56,338 bases of DNA from a virus. Below are positions 33,266 to 41,412 of this stretch, in pieces (positions within the stretch are counted from its first letter, which is position 1; every line of letters begins with the position of its first letter). A model generated the notes under the pieces. It was not told the DNA's origin, ran no database searches, and worked only from the letters and a program-made list of their open reading frames with translations. The DNA is taken from positions 1 through 56,338 of the IMG/VR virus record IMGVR_UViG_3300017740_002507. One strand, 5' to 3'. The translations under genes were made by a program, and so were the position numbers.

Positions 33266-33979
33266 ATGAAAAATACCAATAACTTATTAACTATCGTAAT
33301 ACCTTCTTATAATGAGGAGAGATATATTTACAATACACTTTGGCAAATTTCAAGACAAAAGGAAATAAATGGAACTAGAGTTATTATTTCTGATGCAAAT
33401 TCAACAGATAAAACAATAGAATATATTAATAAAGCATCAAATGATTTTCCAAAATTAAAAATAGAACTAACAGAAGGTGGTCATACACCAAAAGGTAGAA
33501 ATAATGGTGCTAAGTTAGTAAATACCCCTTACATCCTTTTTATGGATGCTGATTCTGTATTACAAGGTTCAGAAGTTATTACAGAAGTCAAAAAATATCT
33601 AAACGATTATGAAATTATCTCATGTAAACAAAAATCAATTACATCTGATGATAAAAAATCAGTTTGGACTTATAAAATATTAGATTGGATTAGAAAAATA
33701 ATGCCAATCACATTTTGTACAGGATGTTTCTTCTTAATTTCAAAAAAGAAATTTAATGAATTAGGAGGATTTGATGAAACCTTACAAAACTCAGAAGATT
33801 TTTGGTTATCTAAACAGATATCAAAATCAAAATTTAAAATAGTAAATGAATATATTGGACAAGATAATAGAAGGTTTCTTAAATTCGGTTATTGGAATTT
33901 TATTAAACTAAACTTGTTAAATTATTTATATTTTTGGAACATAAAATGGTTTAAAAAAGATGTTGGATACTGGAAATAA
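33266..33979 (+). CDS. Glycosyltransferase family 2
   Basis: A 237-residue GT-A enzyme. It opens LTIVIPSYNEERYIYNTL, the classic GT2 start, with IISDANSTDKT (nucleotide-binding Asp), FMDADS near 92-97 (DxD metal motif), GGFDE near 170 and NSEDFWLSKQ (catalytic E-D pair). A slightly hydrophobic C-terminal patch (NLLNYLYFWNIKWF) suggests membrane association. It sits directly after a terminator and overlaps the NadE gene by 20 bases. Confidence 0.88.
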   Translation: MKNTNNLLTIVIPSYNEERYIYNTLWQISRQKEINGTRVIISDANSTDKTIEYINKASNDFPKLKIELTEGGHTPKGRNNGAKLVNTPYILFMDADSVLQGSEVITEVKKYLNDYEIISCKQKSITSDDKKSVWTYKILDWIRKIMPITFCTGCFFLISKKKFNELGGFDETLQNSEDFWLSKQISKSKFKIVNEYIGQDNRRFLKFGYWNFIKLNLLNYLYFWNIKWFKKDVGYWK

Positions 33980-34709
33980 AATAAAAGATTGGTTAAAAGA
34001 TTATTTAGAATCTTCAAATCTAAATCATTTTGTTATAGGAGTTAGTGGTGGAATAGATTCGGCAGTAACTTCAACACTATGTGCGATGACAGGGAAACCC
34101 ACTATTCTTGTTTCAATGCCAATTCACCAAAATGAAAAAGAACTAAAAAGAGCTAACAGTCATATGTGGTGGTTAGGGCAACTTGATAATGTTATTAACT
34201 TAGAATTCGATTTAACTCAAACATATGAAACATTTAAATTGATGTGGTTAAACGAAGATGATAATTTAGCACTTGCAAATACTCGTTCAAGATTGAGAAT
34301 GACAACCTTATATCATGTAGCAACTATGAACAAAGGATTAGTTGTTGGTACTGGTAATAAAGTAGAAGACTTCGGAATCGGATTTTATACAAAGTATGGA
34401 GATGGTGGAGTAGATATTTCACCAATAGCTGATTTAATGAAATCAGAAGTTAGAGAACTTGCAAAATCTTTAAACATAATCCAAGAAATAATTGATGCAC
34501 CACCAACAGATGGTTTATGGGATGATGGAAGAACAGATGAAAATCAAATTGGTGCAACATATGATGAATTAGAATGGGCTATGGAATATAAAGGAGGGCC
34601 TATAACAGAAAGACAAAAAGAAGTAATAAATATTTACCAAAAGTTTCACCATCAGAACAAACACAAAATGGTAGAAATCCCTATATTTAAAAATGAGCAA
34701 ACTAATTAA
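33960..34709 (+). CDS. nadE: NAD synthetase (ammonia-dependent NadE)
   Basis: A 249-residue adenine-nucleotide alpha-hydrolase. SGGIDS at 29-34 is the ATP PP-loop. VVGTGNKVEDFGIGFYTKYGDGGVDISPIADLMKSEV is the NaAD/ammonia site, and APPTDGLW...DENQIGATY is the family-specific end. There is no glutaminase domain, so it would use NH3. It makes NAD+ from deamido-NAD. It overlaps the glycosyltransferase upstream and the kinase downstream (start 34693), so the three are one unit. Confidence 0.93.
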   Translation: MLDTGNKIKDWLKDYLESSNLNHFVIGVSGGIDSAVTSTLCAMTGKPTILVSMPIHQNEKELKRANSHMWWLGQLDNVINLEFDLTQTYETFKLMWLNEDDNLALANTRSRLRMTTLYHVATMNKGLVVGTGNKVEDFGIGFYTKYGDGGVDISPIADLMKSEVRELAKSLNIIQEIIDAPPTDGLWDDGRTDENQIGATYDELEWAMEYKGGPITERQKEVINIYQKFHHQNKHKMVEIPIFKNEQTN

Positions 34710-35238
34710 TTTATTCGGTGGACCAGGTATTGGTAAATCTTCAATAGCAAATGGTATCACTTACAAACTCAAAAAGAAACACATAAGTTGTAATAATCCT
34801 TATGAGTTCCCAAAAAGATTAGCTTGGGACCACAATATACCAGCGATATCAGACCAACTTTATGTATTTGCAAACCAACATAGAGGAATTGCAGAATGTT
34901 ATGGTAAAGTAGATTATATAATAATTGATTCACCAATTTTATTTTCTACCATTTACCACAGATATTACACAGAAGGATATCCTGCTGAATTTTATGGAGA
35001 ACCTTTCCATAATTTAGTTATTGATTTACATAAAAAATATGATAGTATCAATATCTTATTAAAACGAGGTGAAACAATACACAATGACGATGAAAGATTT
35101 CAGAAGTTAGAACAATCAATTGAAATAGATAAATTGTGTAAAAAAGTATTAGAAGAAAACAACGTTCCCTATCATGAAATAGAGGTTGGGCCGAAAACAG
35201 TAAAAAAAATTATGAAATTATTAGGAAAGTCCAAATAA
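34693..35238 (+). CDS. P-loop nucleoside/nucleotide kinase-like protein (NadR-kinase-like AAA_28?)
   Basis: A 181-residue P-loop protein with Walker A GGPGIGKSS at 9-17. VDYIIIDSPILFS near 75-87 is a D-S-P motif like that of NadR-type ribosylnicotinamide kinases and thymidylate-kinase-like proteins. DDERFQKLEQSIEIDKLCKKVLEENNVPYHEIEV near 134-167 is the lid/arginine helix and terminal strand typical of that group. Adjacency to NadE favours a pyridine-nucleotide role, such as nicotinamide riboside phosphorylation. A dNMP kinase is the alternative. Confidence 0.7.
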   Translation: MSKLINLFGGPGIGKSSIANGITYKLKKKHISCNNPYEFPKRLAWDHNIPAISDQLYVFANQHRGIAECYGKVDYIIIDSPILFSTIYHRYYTEGYPAEFYGEPFHNLVIDLHKKYDSINILLKRGETIHNDDERFQKLEQSIEIDKLCKKVLEENNVPYHEIEVGPKTVKKIMKLLGKSK

Positions 35239-35262
35239 ATTTCGTATATTTGTATAAACAAA
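35222..35262 (+). promoter_or_regulatory. Bacteroidota-type promoter (TATATTTG), weak -33
   Basis: CCAAATAAATTTCG then TATATTTG at 35245-35252, followed by TATAAACAAA (imperfect dyad). At the -33 place only TTAGG is present. It precedes 35274 and the gp44 gene. Confidence 0.7.
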
Positions 35263-35273
35263 AATAAATTATA

Positions 35274-35498
35274 ATGGCAAACTTACAAGAAATAGCAAAT
35301 AAGTTCAGAATAGCTGAACATTATCTTAACTCAAAAGAGGATGGATTGAATGTGGTGGCTTCATCATTAGGTGATATCATTAATGAATTAAATGAAGAAT
35401 CAAAAAGAGGTATTGATGAAAACAGAAAACAATCTATCATTACTAAATTAGAAAAATTAAGTTCTTTTTGTAAAGAAGTAAAAAACTCTACATTTTAA
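35274..35498 (+). CDS. Small helical protein of unknown function
   Basis: A 74-residue, mostly helical protein (MANLQEIANKFRIAEHYLNSKEDGLNVVASSLGDIINELNEES...). I recognise no family. It is the first gene of the clamp-loader operon and ends 3 bases before gp44, so it is probably translated together with it. No membrane or export signal. Confidence 0.7.
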   Translation: MANLQEIANKFRIAEHYLNSKEDGLNVVASSLGDIINELNEESKRGIDENRKQSIITKLEKLSSFCKEVKNSTF

Positions 35499-35501
35499 TA
35501 A

Positions 35502-36452
35502 ATGGCATTTTTCGAGGATAATAACACAACTAAGAAGGTAAACAACTCTCTATGGGTAGAGAAGTACAGACCTTCCAAACTAACAGAATATGTTGGTAAT
35601 GAACATTTAAAGGATAAGGTAAAGGATTATCTTGAAAGTGGAGAAATCCCTCATCTTTTATTCTTCGGTAAAGCAGGTACAGGTAAAACAACCTTGGCAA
35701 AGTTAATTGTAAATTCAATTGATTGTGACCATATCATTATAAATGCATCTGATGAAAACAATGTAGATACAGTTCGTAATAAAGTAAAAGGATTTGCTTC
35801 AACTGTTGGTTTCAAAGATATGAAAATAATCATACTTGATGAGTTTGATTATATGACACCAAATGCACAGGCAATCTTAAGAAACTTGATGGAAACGTTT
35901 TCAAGACATTGTAGATTTATCCTAACTTGTAATTATGTTGAGAAAGTAATCTCACCAATTAGAAGTAGAACACAAGAGTTTCAGATTGTACCTCCAACTA
36001 AAAAAGATGTTGCAGTACAAATCTCACAGATTTTAGGTAAAGAAGGTGTGGGTTTTCAACCAAAAGACCTTGTACCTATCATTGATAGTTCATATCCTGA
36101 TATTAGAAAGATTATTAATACTTGTCAGTTAAATTCATCTAAAGGACAATTAAAACTCGATACAACCTCTGTAATTGATTCTGATTTAAAATCAAAGGTA
36201 GTTGAGATTCTTAAGGGTAAAGATTCAAAACCTAACAAGTGGAAAAACATTAGACAAGCAGTTGCTGATTCTCGTACACAAGATTTTACAGAACTTTACA
36301 CATTCTTATATGAAAAGGTAGATGATTATGGTAGTGGAAATACATCAAATATTATACTCATTCTTTCTGAATCACAACACAAAGATGCATTGGTAGTAGA
36401 TAAAGAAATTACCTTTATGAGTTGTATAATTCAAATAGTTGGTATATTATGA
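35502..36452 (+). CDS. 44: Clamp loader large subunit, gp44-like AAA+ ATPase
   Basis: A 316-residue RFC-small-subunit-like AAA+ protein. It opens LWVEKYRPSKLTEYVGNEHLK, with Walker A GKAGTGKT at 56-63, Walker B IIILDEFD near 108-115, sensor 1 ILTCNY near 143, and the arginine-finger motif SPIRSRTQEF near 154-163. It loads gp45 onto primer ends with gp62. In T4, gp44 and gp62 are adjacent. Here four genes separate them (36449, 36547, 36899, 37184), including a thioredoxin. The stop overlaps a 33-residue reading frame. Confidence 0.94.
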   Translation: MAFFEDNNTTKKVNNSLWVEKYRPSKLTEYVGNEHLKDKVKDYLESGEIPHLLFFGKAGTGKTTLAKLIVNSIDCDHIIINASDENNVDTVRNKVKGFASTVGFKDMKIIILDEFDYMTPNAQAILRNLMETFSRHCRFILTCNYVEKVISPIRSRTQEFQIVPPTKKDVAVQISQILGKEGVGFQPKDLVPIIDSSYPDIRKIINTCQLNSSKGQLKLDTTSVIDSDLKSKVVEILKGKDSKPNKWKNIRQAVADSRTQDFTELYTFLYEKVDDYGSGNTSNIILILSESQHKDALVVDKEITFMSCIIQIVGIL

Positions 36453-36550
36453 TAAAGAAATTAAAGAAACTTTGGAACTATCTAACTTGGTTAGAAGAAC
36501 AACGAATGAAAGCCGCAATCAAATGTGGTAGTGCAGGCCCTTTATTATGA
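36449..36550 (+). CDS. 33-residue coupled peptide
   Basis: ATG 36449 overlaps the gp44 stop (ATGA), and its own TGA 36548-36550 overlaps the ATG of the thioredoxin-like gene (ATGA), so both ends are tightly coupled. The product begins MIKKLKKLWNYLTWLEEQRM: basic, amphipathic and helical with a Cys near the end. No homologue is known to me. Double coupling is the main reason to believe it. Confidence 0.6.
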   Translation: MIKKLKKLWNYLTWLEEQRMKAAIKCGSAGPLL

Positions 36551-36855
36551 TAAAAGTAGAAACAGATTCACTTGATGTACTATTAAGAACACAGCCTAAA
36601 CTTATGGTAATGTTTGGTACTGATTGGTGTGGATATTGTGATGTTCTTAAACCAGAGTTTGAAAGAGTTTCGAATGAACATAAAGAAATACCATTTGTGT
36701 ATATTAATCCTGATAATGCACCAAAAAGTAGAAAGTTGGTTGATTTAACAGATATACCAATGTTAGTTGCTTTCAAAAATGGTAAATCAATTGCATATGA
36801 ATTTGGAAATACCAAAGAAATAGTAACAAAAGTTTTATCAAAATTGCTTGTATAA
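36547..36855 (+). CDS. Thioredoxin-like protein 2 (WCGYC)
   Basis: A 102-residue thioredoxin fold with DWCGYCDVLKPEFE (C28, C31), YINPDNAPKSRKLVDLTDIPMLVAFKNGKSIAYEFG (cis-Pro in IP-M) and a final helix. The CGYC active site differs from the CGPC of thioredoxin 1 at 17022 and resembles glutaredoxin- or disulfide-isomerase-like centres, so the redox potential and partner probably differ. It sits inside the clamp-loader operon. Confidence 0.85.
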   Translation: MIKVETDSLDVLLRTQPKLMVMFGTDWCGYCDVLKPEFERVSNEHKEIPFVYINPDNAPKSRKLVDLTDIPMLVAFKNGKSIAYEFGNTKEIVTKVLSKLLV

Positions 36856-36888
36856 TTGGTATTTTTTTCGTATATTTACATAGTAAAT
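36848..36888 (+). promoter_or_regulatory. Bacteroidota-type promoter with ATTTAC dyad
   Basis: TTG at 36848 (inside the end of thioredoxin 2) and TATATTTAC at 36871-36879, with 20 bases between. The dyad ATTTAC-ATA-GTAAAT is at 36874-36888. It drives 36899 and the gp62 gene. Confidence 0.75.
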
Positions 36889-36898
36889 AAAATATATT

Positions 36899-37180
36899 AT
36901 GTATCAACCTTATAAATACGACCCAAATAATCCTCTTAGTGATGAGGAATTAGATGAATTAGGTAAAGTAGATTTCGAAGGATTCTTAGAGTACTTAGAT
37001 TCTAAAACAGAGTATTTAAAACAATTCACTAAACCTCTCAGTTCATATCATACTAAAAGATTTGCTTCTTTATCATTAAAACAACAAGGTAAAGAAATTA
37101 CAGATGATGAATTAAAAAAAGCAGAAAAGATTGGTAAGGATAATGAAAAGAAAGTTATTAATAAAATTAAAAATAAATAA
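36899..37180 (+). CDS. Charged helical protein of unknown function
   Basis: A 93-residue, Lys/Glu/Asp-rich protein (MYQPYKYDPNNPLSDEELDELG...), helical and soluble. I recognise no family. It starts 11 bases after an ATTTAC-dyad promoter and is followed after 3 bases by the zinc-ribbon gene, so it belongs to the gp62 transcription unit. Confidence 0.7.
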   Translation: MYQPYKYDPNNPLSDEELDELGKVDFEGFLEYLDSKTEYLKQFTKPLSSYHTKRFASLSLKQQGKEITDDELKKAEKIGKDNEKKVINKIKNK

Positions 37181-37183
37181 ACT

Positions 37184-37444
37184 ATGGCAAAAATTATAGG
37201 AATGAATGATGGTGGTGGACTTCCTCCACAACAACCAAAGATAGATTTATCCAAGGCAACAGAAATGAAATGTCAAGAATGTGGTGGTACTGTGTTTATA
37301 CCAGGTACTAAGTTCTTAAAGATTTCTAAGATAGTTACAGGTACAAAAAATGATGCAATCATACCAGTAGAATTATATCTTTGTGGTGATTGTGGTGAAA
37401 TCAATCAAGAATTATTACCAAACGAACTAAAACAAAATGGCTAA
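37184..37444 (+). CDS. Zinc-ribbon protein
   Basis: An 86-residue protein with two CxxC knuckles: CQEC near 30-33 and CGDC near 68-71, about 35 residues apart with beta strands between, forming a zinc ribbon. Similar small proteins lie next to gp62 in other T4-like marine phages, as far as I recall. It overlaps the gp62 start by 8 bases. It may be a clamp-loader or transcription accessory factor, but the function is not shown. Confidence 0.7.
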   Translation: MAKIIGMNDGGGLPPQQPKIDLSKATEMKCQECGGTVFIPGTKFLKISKIVTGTKNDAIIPVELYLCGDCGEINQELLPNELKQNG

Positions 37445-37886
37445 ATCTTTATTTGACCATATAAAAGCAGTAACACAATTTCAAGACCCTAAGTATTGGG
37501 ATAAACTTGAAGATGATGATAAGAAAACATGGAGTAACTATATGGTTCATCGTTTTCTTTCTATGAATCCTGATTGGATTGAGGTTCTTTCAGAGATACA
37601 ACCCTATACACAAGTATTAGAACCCAAACAACTTTATCTTGCTTTAATAGGATTAATTCCAAAAGGTAGATATTTTTTAAAATATACAAAAGGAAAAAAA
37701 TCTAATAAATATGAATCTTGGTTAATTGATTTATTAAAAGAAGATTTTAATTCTTCAATTAGAGAGGCAGAAGATTATTGTGAAATACTTTACTCAACGA
37801 AAGAAGGTAGGGAAAATATAAAGTACATTTGTGAGAAATATGGTATTGATAAAAAACAAATAACTAAGTTAAAATTAAAGGTTTAA
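37437..37886 (+). CDS. 62: Clamp loader small subunit, gp62-like
   Basis: A 149-residue protein fitting distant gp62. It has an N-terminal SLFDHIKAVTQFQDPKYWDKLEDDDKKTWSNYMVHRFLSMNPDW (the 'Y-M-V-N-R-x-L-S-M' signature), QLYLALIGLIPKGRYFLKYTKGKK near 65-88, and C-terminal helices. It completes the gp44/62 complex that opens gp45. There is no ATPase motif, as expected. The call rests on pattern, length and context. Confidence 0.75.
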   Translation: MAKSLFDHIKAVTQFQDPKYWDKLEDDDKKTWSNYMVHRFLSMNPDWIEVLSEIQPYTQVLEPKQLYLALIGLIPKGRYFLKYTKGKKSNKYESWLIDLLKEDFNSSIREAEDYCEILYSTKEGRENIKYICEKYGIDKKQITKLKLKV

Positions 37887-37890
37887 ATAT

Positions 37891-37931
37891 TTGGCAGTCT
37901 CGATTTTTTTTCGTATATTTACATAGTAAAT
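37891..37931 (+). promoter_or_regulatory. Bacteroidota-type promoter with ATTTAC dyad
   Basis: TTGG at 37891 and TATATTTAC at 37914-37922, with 20 bases between. The dyad ATTTAC-ATA-GTAAAT is at 37917-37931, followed by GAGTGATAAT as in the promoter of 19315. It precedes 37956. Confidence 0.8.
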
Positions 37932-37955
37932 GAGTGATAATTAAAATATAAAAGT

Positions 37956-38159
37956 ATGTTAATAGTATTAGAATCAGTAGGAAGTGTATTTGACACAAAA
38001 GAAGGAATAATTTACCCTCAAACAGAAGATGGTGGTTATGATAAAGAATTCTCTATATCCATAGATGATGAAGAGGTATCACTAGATTGGTGGGAATCTC
38101 TAAGTTTAGAAGACTTCAATATAGTGAAGTATGGAGTATCAACTGAATCACATAAATAA
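37956..38159 (+). CDS. Small acidic protein of unknown function
   Basis: A 67-residue acidic protein (MLIVLESVGSVFDTKEGIIYPQ..., with SIDDEEVSLDWWESLSLEDF). I recognise no family. It is the first gene after a dyad promoter, 5 bases before the RecB/Cas4-like nuclease gene. Small acidic early proteins in phages often bind host factors. Here that is only a possibility. Confidence 0.7.
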   Translation: MLIVLESVGSVFDTKEGIIYPQTEDGGYDKEFSISIDDEEVSLDWWESLSLEDFNIVKYGVSTESHK

Positions 38160-38164
38160 AAAGT

Positions 38165-39022
38165 ATGGCAAGAGTAAGTTATTCTCAGTATGGTATGTAT
38201 AGTTCATGCCAACAACAATACAAATTAAATTACATTGATAAGTTAGGTATTAGTAACGCTAATATTCATCTTATCTTTGGTTCTGCTATGCACGAAGTGA
38301 TTCAACATTTCTTAGATGTGATGTATAATGTAACTAAAAAACAGGCATTACAACTAAACCTAGAAGAGATGTTACATTCTAAACTTGTAGAACATTTCAT
38401 GAAGTACAAAGATAAGATGGGTGAAGATGACCCATGTACCCAAGAAGAATTAGTAGAATTCTTTGATGATGGAAAGAAAATACTTAAGTACTTTACAAGT
38501 AAATTAGATAAGTTATACACTAAGAGTGGATTTGAACTTGTAGCAATAGAACAAAGATTGAATGCTGAGATTAAACCTGGTGTTCATTTCATTGGTTTTA
38601 TTGATGTACTTCTAAAAGATAAAACTACACAAGATTATATTATCATTGACTTAAAAACTTCAACAAGAGGTTGGAACAAATACCAAAAGAATGATAAAGT
38701 AAAAACCTCTCAGATGTTATTATACAAAAAATTCTATTCTGAAAAGTATGATATACCTTTGGATAAAATAAAAGTAGAATATCAAATACTAAAAAGAAAG
38801 TTATGGGAAGGAGCAGATTTCCCTATACCAAGAATATCTAAGTTCGTTCCAGCAAATGGTAAACCTTCAATGAATATGGCTTGGAAAAACTTTATGGGAT
38901 TTGTTGATTCGGTATTCGGTGAGAATGGTGAGATAATACAAACAGAATTTCCTACCAACAAAGGTAAACCTTGTGATTGGTGTGAGTTTAAAGAAAGAGG
39001 TTTGTGTTCTGCATGGACTTAA
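38165..39022 (+). CDS. PD-(D/E)XK exonuclease, RecB/Cas4-like with Fe-S cysteines
   Basis: A 285-residue protein. It opens VSYSQYGMYSSCQQQYKLNYI (C15), GSAMHEVIQHFLD near 40-52 gives the motif-I His, FIGFIDVLL near 139-147 the metal Asp, and IIIDLKTS near 160-167 the D-x-K catalytic strand. QMLLYKKFY is motif QxxxY. The C-terminal C270-x2-C273-x7-C281 with C15 forms the four cysteines of a Cas4/AddB-type 4Fe-4S cluster. It is probably an exonuclease in recombination or end processing. Confidence 0.85.
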   Translation: MARVSYSQYGMYSSCQQQYKLNYIDKLGISNANIHLIFGSAMHEVIQHFLDVMYNVTKKQALQLNLEEMLHSKLVEHFMKYKDKMGEDDPCTQEELVEFFDDGKKILKYFTSKLDKLYTKSGFELVAIEQRLNAEIKPGVHFIGFIDVLLKDKTTQDYIIIDLKTSTRGWNKYQKNDKVKTSQMLLYKKFYSEKYDIPLDKIKVEYQILKRKLWEGADFPIPRISKFVPANGKPSMNMAWKNFMGFVDSVFGENGEIIQTEFPTNKGKPCDWCEFKERGLCSAWT

Positions 39023-39032
39023 AATAAAATAG

Positions 39033-39596
39033 ATGTTACATCAAAAGGTTTTATTTACTAAAGAAGAGATTCACAAAATTCGTGGATATGTTACTAAACT
39101 AGAAGATAGAGTTATTGGTACATATCATCCTGATATGAATGATGGAAAACATGACCCTAAAGGAGGCCATAATTTAGCAGAACATCTACCTTGGAGCTCT
39201 TCGAATAAATATAATTGGATAAATGAAAGAATACTAAATTGGGTTGGTGAGTTAAATCTACCAATTGTAAATTTAGGATGGGAAATGATTGTTCAAAAAT
39301 ATCCAAAAGGATTTGAATTTAAACCACACATAGATGATGTTTCAGAAGGAAAGACTAAACTTGGTAGAAAACGATATTACACAATTTTGATGCAACTTGG
39401 TTCACTTGATGAATATAGTGGTGGAGAATTGTGGGTTAATGATAATAAAGATATACTTATAAATCAAGAAATTGGTAATGTATGTATCTTTGGAAATGCT
39501 CAAGTACATTGGGTTACTCCAATAGAATCAGGTGAAAGATGGAGTTGTACTATATTTTTAGAAAAAGATGCTTTAAAAAAACACGATTTAATTTAA
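39033..39596 (+). CDS. 2-oxoglutarate/Fe(II) oxygenase (prolyl-4-hydroxylase-like)
   Basis: A 187-residue double-stranded beta-helix protein. The iron triad is H99-x-D101 (FKPHIDD) and H159 (AQVHWVTP), and R169 (SGERWSCTIFL) binds 2-oxoglutarate. Homologues are common in marine T4-like phages. Substrates may be protein prolines or nucleic acid bases, and the sequence does not decide. It is 10 bases after the nuclease gene in the same unit. Confidence 0.85.
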   Translation: MLHQKVLFTKEEIHKIRGYVTKLEDRVIGTYHPDMNDGKHDPKGGHNLAEHLPWSSSNKYNWINERILNWVGELNLPIVNLGWEMIVQKYPKGFEFKPHIDDVSEGKTKLGRKRYYTILMQLGSLDEYSGGELWVNDNKDILINQEIGNVCIFGNAQVHWVTPIESGERWSCTIFLEKDALKKHDLI

Positions 39597-39603
39597 TGTT
39601 TTA

Positions 39604-39625
39604 TATATTTGTATATATTTATACA
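39604..39625 (+). promoter_or_regulatory. Composite promoter-like region before the RHH gene
   Basis: TATATTTG (39604-39611) and TATATTTATA (39614-39623) lie side by side and resemble the -7 boxes of the two promoter classes. No TTG is seen at the usual -33 place. It is the only promoter-like region before the glycan cassette. Confidence 0.4.
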
Positions 39626-39650
39626 TAATAACATTAAAAAACGGAGAGTT

Positions 39651-39845
39651 ATGGCAGAAACAAAATTAACAACAGTAAAAATCATAAAAGATATTTACTC
39701 ATCATTCAAAAGGATTTCATTTGATTCAAACATCACATTACAAAAACTAGTAAATCGTTCAGTTGATAAGTATATTGAAGATGAAACATTTAGAAGTGAA
39801 ATAAATAGTTACCAGAACCTACATGAAAGTGGTTCTCAATTTTAA
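39651..39845 (+). CDS. Ribbon-helix-helix DNA-binding protein
   Basis: A 64-residue protein: MAETKLTTVKIIKDIYSSFKRISFDSNITLQKLVNRSVDKYI... This is an Arc/MetJ-type RHH: strand TTVKII, helix DIYSSFKRISFD, turn NIT, helix LQKLVNRSVDKYI. I use ATG 39651 with a good GGAG ribosome site, not an upstream in-frame ATG inside the promoter. A dimeric repressor of this type could read palindromes such as the ATTTAC/ATTTGT dyads in this window. That link is conjecture. Confidence 0.8.
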   Translation: MAETKLTTVKIIKDIYSSFKRISFDSNITLQKLVNRSVDKYIEDETFRSEINSYQNLHESGSQF

Positions 39846-39863
39846 AAAAAAGTAAAAAAACAA

Positions 39864-40001
39864 ATGAGTACAGAAAAAGCAAGTGGACCTCAGTTAAATC
39901 AACTTAGAGATAATTTTAATGAATTAGTTTCTAAGAAAAGAATGGTAGGTAGTACGAAAAGAGTGATTTGGAAATCTAAGAGAAGATTCGGAAACATTTA
40001 A
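39864..40001 (+). CDS. 45-residue basic peptide
   Basis: ATG 39864 to TAA 39999-40001: a polar N-terminus and a basic C-terminus rich in Lys and Arg (SKKRMVGSTKRVIWKSKRRFG). It sits 18 bases after the RHH gene and 22 before the first cassette glycosyltransferase. No family known. It may bind nucleic acid because of charge, a weak inference. Confidence 0.5.
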   Translation: MSTEKASGPQLNQLRDNFNELVSKKRMVGSTKRVIWKSKRRFGNI

Positions 40002-40023
40002 AAAAATTATTAATTAAGGTTAT

Positions 40024-41412
40024 ATGAGTAAAAAGAAGAAAATTTTATTACTATCTGATGATTTACGAATGTCATCTGGTATTGCAACTGTATCTAAAGA
40101 ATTAGTTTTTGGTACTTTTGATAAATATGATTGGGTTCAATTAGGAGCAGCGGTTAAACATCCTGACCAAGGTAAAGAAATTGATTTAGGTGCAGATGCA
40201 CGAAAAATTAGTGGAGTAGAAGATGCTTCACTAAAAATCATTCCTTGGACTGGTTATGGTGATGCTAATATTCTTAGAGAATTAATCATGAGACACCAAC
40301 CTGATGCAATTCTACACTTTACAGACCCAAGATATTGGAGATGGTTATATGAGATGGAAGCGGAACTAAGACAAAATATTCCAATTCTATTTTATCATAT
40401 ATGGGATGATTTACCAGACCCTCATTACAATAGAAACTATTATGAATCATGTGATTGGTTGGGATGTATCTCAAGACAAACCTATGGTATAGTAAGTAGA
40501 GTTGGTAATATAGATTCAGAAACAATCAAACCCTTAGAAGATTGGCAAGTATCTTATGTACCACATGGTATTAATCCTGATACATATAAACCAACAGAAG
40601 TACCAGCTGAGTTTAAAAAACAGTTATTAGGTGATAAAGATTACAAGTTTGTTTTATTTTGGATGAATAGAAACATTAAAAGAAAACAACCATCTGATGT
40701 AATATGGGCATATAAAAACTTTGTAGATGGATTACCAGAGGAAGATAGAGATAAAACTTGTTTAATAATGCATACAAATCCTGTTGACCAAAATGGAACA
40801 AATCTAATAGAAGTTGCTAATAGAATAGCACCTGGTTGTGAAATTAAATTTTCAACAGATAGGGTAAACCAAAATGAATTAAATTGGATTTATAACTTAT
40901 CAGATTGTACAATTAATATTGCAGGTAACGAAGGATTTGGATTGGTAACTGCAGAATCGGTAATGACAGAAACTCCTATCATTGTAAATGTTACAGGTGG
41001 ATTACAAGACCAATGTGGATTCAAAAAGAAATCAACTAAAAAATATCTTACAGCCGATGATTATAAACAAATTGGTTCACTTCATGATTGGAGAGAATGG
41101 GAAGATAAAGTAACTCATGGTGAGTGGGTAAAACCAGTATGGCCAAGAGTTCAAACATTAGTTGGTTCTATTCCTACTCCATATATCATAGATGATAAGG
41201 TAGATATATACGATGTAACAAGTGCAATCAGATATTGGTATGATAAAACACCTCAAGAAAGAAAAGAAGCTGGTAAGAAAGGTAGAACTGAGTTTTTAGG
41301 TGAAATGGGATTGAATTCTAAAAATATGTGTAAAACACTTGTTGATGGAATTGAAACCACATTTAAGAATTTCAAACCAAAGAAAAAGTTTAACGTTTAT
41401 AAAATTAGGTAA
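40024..41412 (+). CDS. Glycosyltransferase, GT-B fold (family 4 like)
   Basis: A 462-residue protein. It opens KKKILLLSDDLRMSSGIATVSKEL (acceptor-side Rossmann start with glycine loop), with YVPHGINPDTYKP near 178-190, FVLFWMNRNIKRKQP near 208-222 (donor domain start), and NEGFGLVTAES near 302-312, the E-x7-E donor motif. It is the first enzyme of the glycan cassette. The sugar is unknown. Its stop overlaps the next ATG (TAATG). Confidence 0.88.
   Translation: MSKKKKILLLSDDLRMSSGIATVSKELVFGTFDKYDWVQLGAAVKHPDQGKEIDLGADARKISGVEDASLKIIPWTGYGDANILRELIMRHQPDAILHFTDPRYWRWLYEMEAELRQNIPILFYHIWDDLPDPHYNRNYYESCDWLGCISRQTYGIVSRVGNIDSETIKPLEDWQVSYVPHGINPDTYKPTEVPAEFKKQLLGDKDYKFVLFWMNRNIKRKQPSDVIWAYKNFVDGLPEEDRDKTCLIMHTNPVDQNGTNLIEVANRIAPGCEIKFSTDRVNQNELNWIYNLSDCTINIAGNEGFGLVTAESVMTETPIIVNVTGGLQDQCGFKKKSTKKYLTADDYKQIGSLHDWREWEDKVTHGEWVKPVWPRVQTLVGSIPTPYIIDDKVDIYDVTSAIRYWYDKTPQERKEAGKKGRTEFLGEMGLNSKNMCKTLVDGIETTFKNFKPKKKFNVYKIR

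Noticed and set aside
36911-36918. TATAAATA, the T4 late-promoter word
   Set aside because: It lies in the first codons of the gene at 36899, just after a clear promoter of another class. No set of such words precedes late genes here.
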